A DNA stretch of 33,984 nt from Chitinophaga pinensis (GCA_943327275.2 CALPWM020000004.1:1-33984); one strand, 5' to 3'; positions 1-9,756 are shown, counted from the first letter of the stretch. Notes: generated by a model from the letters alone, not told the origin. Numbers and translations: made by a program.

Positions 1-1
1 A

Positions 2-1144
2 TTCCTTCCTCCCATGGAAATGAACTGCATAGAAAAAATGGTCAAGGAAAACCTGAAAACCAAAATGGGCAGACCGATGATCATTGGCCGTGCTGCCAAC
101 CATACCGCCAAGATTGGTACCCGTGGCCCTTGCCAGTTCCGCAACAAATGCCAGCAGGGTTGTCCTTTTGGAGGCTATTTCAGCTCTAACTCCGCCACCC
201 TTCCTGCAGCCGCAGCCACAGGCAACCTGACCATGCGCACCAATGCCATCACCATTGAAGTGATATACGACAAGGAAACCAAACGTGCCAAAGGCGTTGT
301 CGTTTTGGATACAGAGACAATGAAAACAGAAGAATACTTCGCCAAAATTGTCTTCCTCAACGCATCGACACTCGGCACCACCCATATCCTCCTGAACTCC
401 GTTTCTGATGCCTTCCCCAACGGGTTTGGCAACAGCAGCGAACAGGTTGGGCATAACCTGATGGACCACCACTACGGTGTTGGGGCTTCAGGCGATTTTG
501 ATGGATTCCAGGACCAATACTTCTATGGCAAGAGACCCAATGGCATTTACATTCCTCGATTCCGCAACCTCGATGGCGGCTCCTCTGCCGGCTATGTCCG
601 TGGATTCGGTTACCAGGGTGGCGGCTCAAGGGGCCGTGCCAGTTCCGGAGAAATCGGCATTGAGCTCAAAGAAACCGTTACCGAACCAGGCAACTGGACC
701 ATGGGAATGGGCTCTTGGGGCGAACACCTTCCTTATTACGAGAACAAGGCAACACTCAACAGGGATAAAAAAGATAAATACGGACTGCCAACATTTGATA
801 TCGACTGCGAATTCAAGGAGAACGAAATGAAAATGAGGGTAGACATGAAAAACAGCGCAGTAGAAATGCTGGAAGCCGCTGGCATCAAGAATGTCAAAGC
901 ATACGACAACATGCCGGCTCCAGGGTTCTGTATCCATGAAATGGGAACTGCACGCATGGGCAATGATCCAAAAACATCCGTGCTCAACAAGTGGAACCAA
1001 ATGCATGATGTACAGAATGTCTTCATCACAGACGGTTCTGCCATGGCCTCATCCGCAAATCAAAACCCGTCTGTTACCTACATGGCCCTGACTGCACGTG
1101 CAGTTGATCATGCAGTGGGAGAGTTGAAGAAGGGGAATCTCTAA
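2..1144 (+). CDS. GMC family oxidoreductase, C-terminal part (5' end outside window)
   Basis: Frame stays open to the window edge upstream of the first ATG (FLPPMEMNC...). C-terminal GMC-type motif: CIHEMGTARMGNDPKTSVLNKWNQMHDVQNVFITDGSAMASSANQNPSVTYMALTARA. Confidence 0.88.
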   Translation, partial: FLPPMEMNCIEKMVKENLKTKMGRPMIIGRAANHTAKIGTRGPCQFRNKCQQGCPFGGYFSSNSATLPAAAATGNLTMRTNAITIEVIYDKETKRAKGVVVLDTETMKTEEYFAKIVFLNASTLGTTHILLNSVSDAFPNGFGNSSEQVGHNLMDHHYGVGASGDFDGFQDQYFYGKRPNGIYIPRFRNLDGGSSAGYVRGFGYQGGGSRGRASSGEIGIELKETVTEPGNWTMGMGSWGEHLPYYENKATLNRDKKDKYGLPTFDIDCEFKENEMKMRVDMKNSAVEMLEAAGIKNVKAYDNMPAPGFCIHEMGTARMGNDPKTSVLNKWNQMHDVQNVFITDGSAMASSANQNPSVTYMALTARAVDHAVGELKKGNL

Positions 1145-1147
1145 GAG

Positions 1148-1183
1148 GGTTGAAGAAGTTGAAGGGGTTGAGGAGGTTGAATT
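1148..1183. repeat. Short degenerate 9-bp tandem repeat (consensus GGTTGAAGR), 4 units
   Basis: ggttgaaga agttgaagg ggttgagga ggttgaatt directly after the GMC stop codon. Confidence 0.7.
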
Positions 1184-1194
1184 AGAACCACCCT

Positions 1195-2295
1195 TTAAAT
1201 CTTCTTAATCCTGCTCAGCCACATGATTACGCCAGTAATGGGGAAAGTGGTGGCGAACAGACAGACCAGAAATCCAAGGATCTTGGATGGCAGACCAAAG
1301 ATGGAGCTGGTGTGAACCGGTTTGAAACTGGCGCGGACTTGTTGTCCGATGGGCCTGTCGCTAAATGAAACCGTCTTGAGGTATTGTCCGGAATATTGAT
1401 CGTAATAATGGTTATCGGTGGCCGTTTCATGGATAGCATTGCGTGTAAGCACATTCACCCCAAATACCGCTGAGGAATCTTTTGGAAGGCTAAGGTTATA
1501 GAATACCGCATTCGGAACCCTTGTGTATGCATCCGCAAGCACATCATCAATACCCGCCCTTTCCGTGGAATCAACGATGGTTGAACTTGGGGGCTTGATG
1601 GGATCCTTGGATGAGTTCGTCAAGGTGTAAATGCCATCATTGAACCACTGGAAGCTCCATGCCAATGCAGTGAAGGCAAAAATGAAAAGAAATATTACCG
1701 TATAGATGCCCAGTGCATGGTGAAAATCATATGCAAGCCTTTTCCAGCCGGCCTTCCATTTGATGGAACTGTGCTGCTTCAACATGGCTTTTGTTTTGGG
1801 CCACCACAAAACAACCCCTGTGATCATGATGAACAGAAACAACAAGGTACTCGTACCCATGATCAACTTCCCAATATCCGTACCAAGCAAACGCCTGTGC
1901 ATGTCTTCCACCGTACTGAAAAATGAGTCTGAAAAACTGTAGATTTCGATGATTTTACCGGTATATGGGTCAGCAAATGCCGTCAATTTTTTTGGACTTG
2001 ATTTTTCTCCTTTTTCTGGCATCGTCAGCGCAATCTCAAGGTTCCTGCTGGGATCGGCATAGATCTTCACCCCGCTTACTTTGGCTTCCGGATAGGCTTT
2101 CTTGATTCCGTCTACCACTGTTGCAACCGGCAACTGCAAATCCGACTGCTTCTCCACAAAATACCTGTCGTGGTAAAGGGCATGCTGAAGTTCCTGCTCA
2201 AAAACCAGGATGGATCCTGTAAAACAGGCCATCATGATAAAAATGCCCGAAACAAGGCTGAGGTAAAGATGAATCGTGCGGAAAAATGATTTCAT
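1195..2295 (-). CDS. PepSY-associated TM helix domain protein (iron-regulated membrane protein-like)
   Basis: MKSFFRTIHLYLSLVSGIFIMMACFTGSILVFEQEL N-terminus and multiple TM helices, including ITGVVLWWPKTK. ATG at 2295 preferred over the longer ORF start at 2346. Confidence 0.85.
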   Translation of the reverse strand: MKSFFRTIHLYLSLVSGIFIMMACFTGSILVFEQELQHALYHDRYFVEKQSDLQLPVATVVDGIKKAYPEAKVSGVKIYADPSRNLEIALTMPEKGEKSSPKKLTAFADPYTGKIIEIYSFSDSFFSTVEDMHRRLLGTDIGKLIMGTSTLLFLFIMITGVVLWWPKTKAMLKQHSSIKWKAGWKRLAYDFHHALGIYTVIFLFIFAFTALAWSFQWFNDGIYTLTNSSKDPIKPPSSTIVDSTERAGIDDVLADAYTRVPNAVFYNLSLPKDSSAVFGVNVLTRNAIHETATDNHYYDQYSGQYLKTVSFSDRPIGQQVRASFKPVHTSSIFGLPSKILGFLVCLFATTFPITGVIMWLSRIKKI

Positions 2296-2393
2296 TTGAG
2301 GTCGTTTGTGGTCATGCAAATATAATGAATGGAACCATGGAGGCACATGATTGAAGTCAATCGGGGCCGGTAAGGGTCATATCAACAAGGCCA

Positions 2394-3710
2394 TTACCGC
2401 AATGCAGAGACATCTACACGCGTTGGTGTTTCCTTACCAGAAACAATGCCTTTTGAACTCAGGGCGATGGCTCGGATGATGGCAGCCATGTTCTGCATAT
2501 CAAGTGTTCCTATTTCATCGGAGGCCTTGTGGTAGTTCGGCTCGCTGTCCATCTTGGATGTGGAGATGGTATGTGCAGGAACCCCAAGCCTGGCAAGGGT
2601 TGCATTGTCTGAACGGTAGAACAACTGCTGCGTTGGATAAGGATCCGGATGGAAGGTAAAATCGGTTCCTTTCAGGTTGTTTTGTAAAATTTCGCCCATG
2701 TTTGTTTTCTCAAATCCAGTGATATAGGCACTGTTCTTTCCCCACTTGCTCTCGGTCCCGATCATTTCAATGTTGAACATGGCCATCACCTGTGCAGGAT
2801 CAAATTGCTTTGAAAAATAGGTTGCCCCAAATCCGCCAATCTCTTCTGCAGTGAAGGCGGCAAAGACCAGTGTGCGCTCGTTGTCTTTCAGCTTGCTGAA
2901 ATATTTTGCGAGCATGATCATGGCAGTGGTACCGGCAGCATCATCATTGGCTCCGTTGTAGATGGAGTCGTTGTTCTCCATGTTGCGGGTATTGATGCCC
3001 AGGTGATCATAGTGTCCGGAAAAAATCACATATTCATTGGGTTTTGACTTGCCGGGAATGATACCTACCACATTTGCAAGAGGCATTTCTGTAAGCTCTT
3101 GCGTTGCCTCAATTGTAAAACGACTTGGTATTTCGTTCTGAATGACAAAGACAATGTTTGGTTGGGTTTGATAAAATTGTCCTCCCCTTTGTGTAGCTCT
3201 TGCAAAGATTTGTTCATGGGTACTGTCAACAAATACTATGGTGTTCTTTAAAGAAGATGAATATTTTCTCCACTCGTTTACAAAGTTGGCACCTCTGGGT
3301 ATGCTTGCGATTTCATAACCTGAATTCTCAGTGATGTTTAATGACTTCTGCACTGAATTGATGCTGAATTTGAGCGATTTTGGAACGGTGTTGATGGTGG
3401 TATTTTCTGCGTCAAGGCCCTTGATTTTTATATTGAAAGAAGTGACTTTCGGACGAATCATGGCAAACGATTGCAAGTACGAGCTTCCGTTGTTCCATTT
3501 TTTCAAACCTGTCTGTTCAAATTCAGCAGCAATGAAGTTTGCTGCTTTTTCAATACCAGGTGTGAACGTTCTTCTCCCCTGCATATCATCCGCAGAAAGG
3601 GTACGCTCAATGCGTTCCGTTTCCTTTATGCTGATAACATCAAGCGCTTTTTGTGCAATGGTGGCTGAGGACAGAAGCAGAAGAACAAAGGCTGAACATA
3701 TTTTTTTCAT
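2394..3710 (-). CDS. M28 family zinc metallopeptidase, secreted
   Basis: Signal peptide MKKICSAFVLLLLSSATIAQ; M28 motifs FSGHYDHLG, NGANDDAAGTTAM, AAFTAEEIGGFGA. Start at 3710 preferred over 3746. Confidence 0.88.
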   Translation of the reverse strand: MKKICSAFVLLLLSSATIAQKALDVISIKETERIERTLSADDMQGRRTFTPGIEKAANFIAAEFEQTGLKKWNNGSSYLQSFAMIRPKVTSFNIKIKGLDAENTTINTVPKSLKFSINSVQKSLNITENSGYEIASIPRGANFVNEWRKYSSSLKNTIVFVDSTHEQIFARATQRGGQFYQTQPNIVFVIQNEIPSRFTIEATQELTEMPLANVVGIIPGKSKPNEYVIFSGHYDHLGINTRNMENNDSIYNGANDDAAGTTAMIMLAKYFSKLKDNERTLVFAAFTAEEIGGFGATYFSKQFDPAQVMAMFNIEMIGTESKWGKNSAYITGFEKTNMGEILQNNLKGTDFTFHPDPYPTQQLFYRSDNATLARLGVPAHTISTSKMDSEPNYHKASDEIGTLDMQNMAAIIRAIALSSKGIVSGKETPTRVDVSALR

Positions 3711-3801
3711 GACGAGGATTGAAATGCTTTTAAAAATCGGGGGCAATTCCTTGGCTTAATGATGATGCCTTTCAAGGATTTCAGCGCCAAGATAAAATAA
3801 A

Positions 3802-3830
3802 AAAGGCAGATGGAATGACCATCTGCCTTT
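3802..3830 (-). terminator. Rho-independent terminator downstream of susD-like gene
   Basis: 12-bp perfect stem aaaggcagatgg/ccatctgccttt with 5-nt loop; T-rich on the minus strand after the stem. Confidence 0.8.
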
Positions 3831-3851
3831 GAATGCGATTGAAAATGAAAA

Positions 3852-5540
3852 TCAATAGCCGGGATTCTGTTTCAAATAACCAGGAAGGTTGGATGCACCA
3901 TCGATGGCAGTTTGAGGAATCGGGAAAACGCGCTTGTTCCTGTCTGTGCTGGATTTCTCAGTCCAGGCTGATTCAAACTTTCCAAAACGAACCATGTCTG
4001 TTCTTCTTTGAAGCTCCCAGTACAACTCGAAGCCACGCTCTCTGAAAAGCTGATCCAGGTTCACTGAGGTAAGGGACCTGCCCACACCAGTTGCAGTGCG
4101 TGAAGTTCTTACGGTATTGACATCAGTCAGTGCGGCAGCTGCATCGCCTTTGCGCAGCCTGGCTTCTGCGCGCATGAGGTATACATCACCCAAACGAACA
4201 ATAGGAATATCTGCTTCACCAAAGTTTCTTCCACTCACTGATTTCTTTCCAAACTCAAACTTCAACACGCGGAAACCAGTTGCATAATCACTTCCAACTG
4301 TAGTGAAATCAATTCTTTCAGTATGCAGTACTGGCGTTGTAGGCCTGTTGCGCGTATTGTTGAAAAGCCTGCCTACCCTGAATTTACCGTCAGGGCATTT
4401 TTCAAAAACACCCGCAGTCCTGATCAATCCGAACTGCTGACCACGCAAGATGCCCCTGTCTACCCTGTAAGAAGCAGCATCATAACAAGCTGTTTGTGTT
4501 ACAGGATCAACCGTAATATTCTTTTGATAAAACCTTGGGTCTGCAGCTGCTGGATCTGTAGGTGCATAAGCATCTACCCATGTTCTGTAAAAATCCGGTG
4601 TGATGCCAGGACCGTCGGTTCCGTTGGCACCAGTAAATGATGGGAGCGGAAACTGATCACCTGAAAGGGAAAAATAGGCAAGCCTGTTGTGACCATTCAG
4701 GTCTGCGCGCTGGTCAACTGCAAAAATCAATTCCTTGTTGGTATTGTTTTCGTCATTGAATATTGCCCAGTAGTCAGGAGACAATGCATACTGACCAGAT
4801 GAGATGATTTTAGTGGTATACTCTATCACCTTATCCATGTCCTCATTCTTGAAGGTAAAGCTTGCAGCATATCGATCGCGGTAAACAGCAGCATTCAGGT
4901 GGAGCTTGGCAAGCAGCCCCCAAACACCAGCCTTGGTAAGACGACCCGGTCCGGTGGTGTTGTCCAGCAAAGGCTCCACTTCAAGCAATACCTTTTTCAG
5001 GTATTCAACCGCCTCTTCTCCACGAACAATCTTGGATGTTGCGCCTGGATCCTCTTTAACAAAAATCACACCCCAGAGATCAAGCACCAGCATGTTATAA
5101 TATGCATACATGCCTTTGGCTTCTGCAACATATTTGGCAGCATTAGGATCCTTGCTTCCCTGTAACGAACTGATCGCAGAAACGGCACGAGAGAGGCTTT
5201 GTGTGATCGGGTTCCAGGTATTTCTTACCGGAGCATTGTTACTTGTGGTTTGATGCCTGTGCAAATCAAGGTAGATCCCATTATCACCCCAATCAGTTCC
5301 ACCACGGTAAGGAAGGATGGCCTCGTCTGTTGTGATTTCCTGAAGGGCAAAAAGGCCAGTATGGATGAAAATGTTGGGCAATTGTGCATAGACCGGAGCA
5401 ATGGTTCCGTCTGCAATCTGTTTTTCTGTGAGACCAGTTACGGATGACTCATCAAGAACAGTCTCCTTTAGCTTGGTACAACTTTCTGTCAAGGACAACA
5501 AGCCCAAAACAAAGAGCAGGGTTAATATTCTATTTTTCAT
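3852..5540 (-). CDS. RagB/SusD family nutrient uptake outer membrane lipoprotein
   Basis: Lipobox-like MKNRILTLLFVLGLLSLTESC; SusD C-terminal pattern RLGDVYLMRAEARLRKGD...RERGFELYWELQRRTDMVRFGKF; sits directly after a SusC-like gene. Confidence 0.93.
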   Translation of the reverse strand: MKNRILTLLFVLGLLSLTESCTKLKETVLDESSVTGLTEKQIADGTIAPVYAQLPNIFIHTGLFALQEITTDEAILPYRGGTDWGDNGIYLDLHRHQTTSNNAPVRNTWNPITQSLSRAVSAISSLQGSKDPNAAKYVAEAKGMYAYYNMLVLDLWGVIFVKEDPGATSKIVRGEEAVEYLKKVLLEVEPLLDNTTGPGRLTKAGVWGLLAKLHLNAAVYRDRYAASFTFKNEDMDKVIEYTTKIISSGQYALSPDYWAIFNDENNTNKELIFAVDQRADLNGHNRLAYFSLSGDQFPLPSFTGANGTDGPGITPDFYRTWVDAYAPTDPAAADPRFYQKNITVDPVTQTACYDAASYRVDRGILRGQQFGLIRTAGVFEKCPDGKFRVGRLFNNTRNRPTTPVLHTERIDFTTVGSDYATGFRVLKFEFGKKSVSGRNFGEADIPIVRLGDVYLMRAEARLRKGDAAAALTDVNTVRTSRTATGVGRSLTSVNLDQLFRERGFELYWELQRRTDMVRFGKFESAWTEKSSTDRNKRVFPIPQTAIDGASNLPGYLKQNPGY

Positions 5541-5550
5541 ATTGTTTATT

Positions 5551-8500
5551 TTAGAAAGTTAAGTTTAGTCCGAAAATGATTGACCTGGCCTTGGGATAGC
5601 TAAGCCCATCAATCCCATAAGAAGATACACCATTGATGGTTCTATCGGTGTTTACTTCAGGATCGTATCCATTGTACTTTGTGATCACAAAAAGATTTTG
5701 ACCGGTTACGGAAAGTCGAAGTCCGGAAATCCATTTGCCCATTGCTCCACCGCGGGTATCAAAATTATACCCAAGGGCCATATTGTTCAAACGCAAATAT
5801 GCTCCGTCTTTGAGGTACCTCGAACTGATGGGAGCTGAGTTGTTGATAGACTCCTTTGGAGACCCAACAGCCTCAGGGGTCGTGTTCACACTCTTCGATA
5901 AGCGCAATTTATAGAAATAGGCATTTGCTGTATTGTCGTAAATCTTATTTCCTGAAACACCATTGAAATTGGCAACAAAATCAAATCCTTTGTAGGAGAA
6001 GTTTGCAAAGAATGCATAGATTACTTTAGGAAGTGCAGTGCCCAATGCAAGCCTGTCCTTGTCTCCGCTGATGCCATCGCCATCAATGTCACGGAAGGTA
6101 CTAATGCCATTGGCGTCTAGACCTGTCCATTCCCTAAGAAAGAAAGTACCAATAGGCTGTCCATTGATATAGCCGTTCACAGTGGCAGAGGTCAAACCGG
6201 GTCCTGATGCAGAACCGGATTGAATTACCGAGTAAGGAGAATTTTCAACAAGATTGCTCAGGAAAGCACCATTACCACCAATCGTATATTTTATTCCTGA
6301 TTTGGTCTTGTTCTTATAAGCAAGATCAATTTCCAGACCTGAATTGGTAATGGTCATGTCTTTCACATTGGTCCAGAAAGTCCCTGCAGGCTGAACAGGG
6401 TCTGCTGGAATCACTTCAAGCAGAATGTTGTTGGACAATTTCTTGAAATAATCGATTGATCCTGTAAGTGCGCCTTTCAGCAAGCCAAAGTCCAAGCCCA
6501 CATTGGTTTGGGTAGACACCTCCCATTGGATATCAGGATTGGCCAACCTTGAATAGGTAATCCCTGCAGGATAAGGACCTGTTGCAGCAAGCGGATAACT
6601 GGTGGTACCAGAAACGGCTGATGTGAAAAGTGGTTGGGTGATTTTGGAAGGAATTTCCTGGTTACCCGTTTGTCCCCATCCAGCCCGGAGCTTCAGGTTG
6701 CTGAAGGGTGAGCTTTGCATAAATTCTTCTTCACTGATTCTCCATCCAAGAGAGAAGGATGGGAAATAACCGTATTTGTTGTTGTCCCCAAATTTAGAGG
6801 AACCATCCATCCTGAAATTGGCAGTAGCAAGATATTTGTCTTTGTAGGAATAGTTAACGCGAGAGAAGAAAGACTGCAATTCATTCAATACTGCAAAACC
6901 ATTGGGCCTGTTGTTCGCCAATGTAAGCTCCTGTCCAATGCCTGGATTGTACAATGGCTCAACCGGACCAACAGGAGGGCGGTTGATGCTCCATCCCCTG
7001 CCTTGTACATAAATCTCCTGGTAGGAATGTCCACCCAATGCAGAGAAATTATGGTCCTTGATATTAAAGTTATAGGTCAGGTAGTTTTCAATCAGGGTAT
7101 TCCTGTTGATGGTATTGTATGTTTCAAACCTTCCATCCCTTTGAGGCAGTACGTTGGCTAGAGACTGAACATCTCTGGTGGCGGTAGAATTATCTACCCC
7201 AAGGTTGAGTTTGTACGTAAGGCCGTCAATTATTTTAATGGATGGTGAAATGCTTCCAATGACCCTGTTGATGGTTGTTACATCCTTGTCCAGCTTAAAT
7301 GTGAGCAATGGGTTATTGAACAGCTGGAATGCTGCAATATTGCCCTGTGCATCATATGCTGAATATGTAGGGTTGTTGCTGAGGGCATCGCCAATGACTC
7401 CACCGATGTTGGGGCGCTGTTGTTTGGTGTTGTTTGCGCTGAGGTTTACATCTACAATCAGCCTGTCGTTCAGGAATTTCTGCGTAGCATTAAACCTCCC
7501 TGAATACCTTTTCAGGTCATTGGTTTTGATGATACCCTCCTGGTTTTGCAAACCAAAAGAGGCAAAATAAGTAAGCTTTTCAGCACCACCACTCATGGTA
7601 AGGTTGTGGTTCTGTGTAAGCGCCGTTCTGGTAATTTCCTTTTGCCAGTCGGTATTTCCGCCCTTATCATCAAGGATACCGCCTACTTCAACAACTTTTT
7701 TCCTGAATTCAGCTGCACTATAAACAGGGAGTGCTCTTGTCAGTTCCGATACGCCCACGCTGCTGTTGTAATTCATCACAGATGTACCAGACTTTCCTTT
7801 TTTTGTAGTGATAAGGATTACGCCGTTTGCACCACGTGCTCCATAGATGGCAGTGGCAGATGCGTCTTTCAAGACGTCCATCGTTTCAATATCTGCAGGG
7901 TTGATAAAGTTCAATGGATCGCCTCCACCTGTGCTGGAATTGTCCAACGGAAGTCCGTCAACCACAAAGAGCGGCGTACTTCCTGTACGCACACCACCAG
8001 GGCCCCTGATGCTGATACCCTGGGCAGCACCCGGTTCACCACTTGCAGAAGTTACATTGACGCCGGCTACCTTACCCTGCAATAATTGTTGCGGAGCATT
8101 GATGATACCTTTATTAAACTCTTCAGCACCGACACTTTTTACAGCACCGGTTACATCGCGCTTGCGCTGTGTTCCATAACCAACCACCACTACCTGAGCA
8201 AGGTCTGCAGAAGCTGATTGTAAAGAAAAATTTACAGACGATCTGTCGCCCACAACAATTTCCTGTGAAACGTATCCTACAAAGGATACAACCAAAACAG
8301 CATTGTCGCCGGGGACTGAAATAGAAAAGCCTCCTTGCGCATCTGTCAGTGCACTGGTTTTGGTTCCTTTAACAGCCAGACTTGCCCCGGAAAGCGGTAA
8401 GCCGGTTCCTGCATCAGTCACCTGTCCTTTGATGATACGGTCAAATGCGTTTGAGTAACTTAGTTTCTCCGATGCCATCACCGAATGTGGTGTAGCCAAG

Positions 8501-8574
8501 AGAAAAATAGCTCCCATCAATACAATGCATGATAGCAGTCGAAAACATGCATGAAGCGAAATGCAATTTCTCAT
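5551..8574 (-). CDS. SusC/RagA family TonB-linked outer membrane protein
   Basis: N-terminal carboxypeptidase-like domain (GQVTDAGTGLPLSGASLAVKGT), TonB box/plug VVVVGYGTQRKRDVTGAV, GARGANGVILITTKKGK, C-terminal KARSIIFGLNLTF. Confidence 0.95.
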   Translation of the reverse strand: MRNCISLHACFRLLSCIVLMGAIFLLATPHSVMASEKLSYSNAFDRIIKGQVTDAGTGLPLSGASLAVKGTKTSALTDAQGGFSISVPGDNAVLVVSFVGYVSQEIVVGDRSSVNFSLQSASADLAQVVVVGYGTQRKRDVTGAVKSVGAEEFNKGIINAPQQLLQGKVAGVNVTSASGEPGAAQGISIRGPGGVRTGSTPLFVVDGLPLDNSSTGGGDPLNFINPADIETMDVLKDASATAIYGARGANGVILITTKKGKSGTSVMNYNSSVGVSELTRALPVYSAAEFRKKVVEVGGILDDKGGNTDWQKEITRTALTQNHNLTMSGGAEKLTYFASFGLQNQEGIIKTNDLKRYSGRFNATQKFLNDRLIVDVNLSANNTKQQRPNIGGVIGDALSNNPTYSAYDAQGNIAAFQLFNNPLLTFKLDKDVTTINRVIGSISPSIKIIDGLTYKLNLGVDNSTATRDVQSLANVLPQRDGRFETYNTINRNTLIENYLTYNFNIKDHNFSALGGHSYQEIYVQGRGWSINRPPVGPVEPLYNPGIGQELTLANNRPNGFAVLNELQSFFSRVNYSYKDKYLATANFRMDGSSKFGDNNKYGYFPSFSLGWRISEEEFMQSSPFSNLKLRAGWGQTGNQEIPSKITQPLFTSAVSGTTSYPLAATGPYPAGITYSRLANPDIQWEVSTQTNVGLDFGLLKGALTGSIDYFKKLSNNILLEVIPADPVQPAGTFWTNVKDMTITNSGLEIDLAYKNKTKSGIKYTIGGNGAFLSNLVENSPYSVIQSGSASGPGLTSATVNGYINGQPIGTFFLREWTGLDANGISTFRDIDGDGISGDKDRLALGTALPKVIYAFFANFSYKGFDFVANFNGVSGNKIYDNTANAYFYKLRLSKSVNTTPEAVGSPKESINNSAPISSRYLKDGAYLRLNNMALGYNFDTRGGAMGKWISGLRLSVTGQNLFVITKYNGYDPEVNTDRTINGVSSYGIDGLSYPKARSIIFGLNLTF

Positions 8575-8667
8575 TTTTTTAATTTTAACTTGAAAATATT
8601 TAGAATGGCAAAGGTTAATTTCGGGTATTAGCCCCCTATTAACCCAATACTAAATTATGGTTAATAT

Positions 8668-8698
8668 TTGAAAAAAGTTTGGGCATGGGATACCTTTA
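8668..8698 (+). promoter_or_regulatory. Candidate Bacteroidota sigma-A-type promoter for the SIMPL gene
   Basis: TTG (8668-8670), 20-nt spacer, TAccTTTa (8691-8698); one mismatch to TAnnTTTG; 54 nt before the ATG at 8753. Confidence 0.45.
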
Positions 8699-8752
8699 TG
8701 GAAAGGTCGGATTTGAGCATCCATAAAGATGATAAACCATAAATAATACCAT

Positions 8753-9454
8753 ATGAAAAAATTGATTTTATGCACCTTAATGGGTTTGTTGACCCTTAGT
8801 CTTTCAGCCCAAATGAAGACCTTTTTGGATGTCCCTTATATTGAAGTATACGGAAGTGCAGACACCCTGATTACTCCCAATGAAATCTATATCAGCATCG
8901 TGATTGCCGAGGCGGATGTTAAAAACAAGATCTCTTTGGAAGATCAGGAACGAAAAATGGTAGCTGGCCTAAAATCCCTTGGGATCAATACAGAAAAAGA
9001 ACTGACCACTTCAGACATGCAAAGCAATTTCAAGTATTATGTGCTGAAGCAGAAGGATGTGATGAAGACAAAGTCATACACCCTAAAGGTGGGAGACGCT
9101 GTTTTGGCTACCCGCGTATTCATGAAACTGGAGGAACTGGGCATTGCCAATGCCAACCTGGATCGGGTGGGGCATTCAGATATGGTCAAGCTGAAAAACA
9201 ACTGCAGAACCAATGCCATGAAAAATGCCTACGACAAGGCCAAGGCATTGACAAGCCCAATTGGTGCTTCAGTGGGCGCACCATTGCATATTGCAGATTT
9301 CAGCAATGATGGGGATGGCGCAACGCAACATGCCTTGCAAACTCGGATCAGGGGCATGTCTACACTCAATGAAGTCAAAGAAGAGTTGCCGCAAATAGAC
9401 TTTGAAAAAATCAGGATCAGCATGAATGTGAGCGTCAAATTCATGCTGAAATAG
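8753..9454 (+). CDS. SIMPL (DUF541) domain-containing periplasmic protein
   Basis: Signal peptide; PYIEVYGSADTLITPNEIYISIVI and ALTSPIGASVGAPLHIADFSND resemble SIMPL domain proteins. Confidence 0.8.
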   Translation: MKKLILCTLMGLLTLSLSAQMKTFLDVPYIEVYGSADTLITPNEIYISIVIAEADVKNKISLEDQERKMVAGLKSLGINTEKELTTSDMQSNFKYYVLKQKDVMKTKSYTLKVGDAVLATRVFMKLEELGIANANLDRVGHSDMVKLKNNCRTNAMKNAYDKAKALTSPIGASVGAPLHIADFSNDGDGATQHALQTRIRGMSTLNEVKEELPQIDFEKIRISMNVSVKFMLK

Positions 9455-9476
9455 CATTTTATTTGCCTTTCTGCCG

Positions 9477-9484
9477 TATATTTG
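9477..9484 (+). promoter_or_regulatory. -7 element TATATTTG for tRNA-Leu
   Basis: Exact TAnnTTTG match ending 9 nt before the tRNA 5' end; no clear -33 TTG at standard spacing. Confidence 0.5.
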
Positions 9485-9493
9485 TCCTCCACT

Positions 9494-9577
9494 GCCCAGG
9501 TGGCGAAATTGGTAGACGCACTGTGTTCAGGTCGCAGCGTTCGCAAGGATGTGCTGGTTCGAATCCAGTCCTGGGCA
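9494..9577 (+). tRNA. tRNA-Leu, anticodon CAG (9528-9530)
   Basis: Acceptor stem GCCCAGG/CCTGGGC, long variable arm, anticodon stem CTGTG/CGCAG with loop TTCAGGT, T-loop GGTTCGAATCC; CCA not encoded. Confidence 0.95.
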
Positions 9578-9582
9578 CGAAT

Positions 9583-9692
9583 AAAAAAGTCCTGCACGAA
9601 GTGCGGGATTTTTTTATGGCCGCGACCGAAGCTTGCTTCGGGGAGCGGACAGAAAAAATACCGGGGTGAGCGAAGCGAGCCAGGACTTTTTT
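9583..9692. repeat. 110-bp inverted-repeat element downstream of tRNA-Leu
   Basis: Perfect 12-bp terminal inverted repeats AAAAAAGTCCTG (9583-9594) / CAGGACTTTTTT (9681-9692); internal hairpins at 9589-9610 and 9626-9641 (CCGAAGC-TT-GCTTCGG). Confidence 0.75.
9589..9617 (+). terminator. Probable tRNA-Leu transcription terminator
   Basis: TCCTGCAC-GAA-GTGCGGGA stem (one G-T pair) followed by a run of Ts. Confidence 0.65.
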
Positions 9693-9756
9693 GTTAGTAA
9701 GCCCCCCCGCAGGACAATTGGATCACCGCAGGTAATCCAGTCCTGGACACAAACGG

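Noticed and set aside
9463-9697. Short ORFs across tRNA-Leu and the downstream repeat
   Set aside because: Overlap a confident tRNA and a hairpin element; not real coding sequence.
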